A stretch of DNA of 64,000 bases from Thamnaconus septentrionalis (taxonomy: Eukaryota > Chordata > Actinopteri > Tetraodontiformes > Monacanthidae). The number at the start of each line of letters is the position of its first letter. Within the stretch, counting starts at the first letter, position 1. The notes beneath the pieces are model-generated. The model ran no database searches. It worked only from the letters and a program-made list of their open reading frames with translations, and was not told the DNA's origin. A program made the position numbers and the translations under genes. Location of the stretch: NCBI GenBank assembly GCA_009823395.1, contig CM020501.1:5471861-5535860 (forward strand). The letters run 5' to 3'. Below, one piece after another: positions 63,901-64,000 of this stretch.

Positions 63901-64000
63901 GTGAAAATGAAATATTTTTGGGGGTTTACCTTTAAATCTGTAACTGTAGTCACCCCAGACGGCTCTGGTAATGCTGTATTTTTTTTTTTTTTTTAGCTCT

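Overview
The window is vertebrate nuclear DNA, most likely from a ray-finned (teleost) fish. The evidence is a spliced gene with canonical GT-AG introns encoding a vertebrate-type SUCLG1 protein, abundant (CA)n, (AT)n and GATA-type microsatellites, and decayed transposons typical of teleosts (Tc1/mariner, hAT, CR1/L2-like LINE ends and a tRNA-derived SINE). The species cannot be resolved from the sequence alone.

Region 1 (1-18,573, + strand) holds the 3' four-fifths of SUCLG1, the alpha subunit of mitochondrial succinyl-CoA ligase. Seven coding exons join in frame: 1343-1459, 1697-1909, 2415-2472, 3075-3158, 8099-8250, 12621-12809 and 18547-18573. They give 279 codons plus TGA. This equals the length of human SUCLG1 (346 aa) from residue 68 to the end, so these should be exons 3-9, and the mitochondrial targeting exon and the first CoA-binding exon lie upstream of base 1. 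The CoA-binding ITE, the conserved Tyr and Glu, and the phospho-histidine in GHAGA are all intact. The first three introns are short (237, 505 and 602 bp) and the last three are long (4.9, 4.4 and 5.7 kb). The long introns carry DNA transposon and LINE debris.

Region 2 (about 18.6-64 kb) has no protein-coding exon that I can recognise. It looks like a gene-poor flank made of unique sequence, microsatellites and old mobile elements. The elements are hAT-type (19.03-19.38, 47.8-48.8 and 56.04-56.91 kb), Tc1-type (32.4-33.2, 41.96-42.18, 42.83-43.14 and 46.34-46.62 kb), LINE 3' ends (24.5-24.9, 43.2-43.5, 47.0-47.3 and 54.7-54.8 kb) and SINE copies (21.9, 35.3, 36.3 and 63.7 kb). Between them lie several GC-richer, homeobox-site-rich stretches that read like candidate conserved non-coding elements; that is inference and needs an alignment.

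I found no operon, CRISPR, rRNA or tRNA gene and no undescribed system. The observations most worth following are the mobile-element relationships (two Tc1 relatives sharing ends but not interiors, an hAT element with a near-perfect 8-bp target duplication, a 600-bp inverted-repeat element nested in another repeat), a set of perfect short hairpins, and the apparent regulatory desert downstream of SUCLG1.
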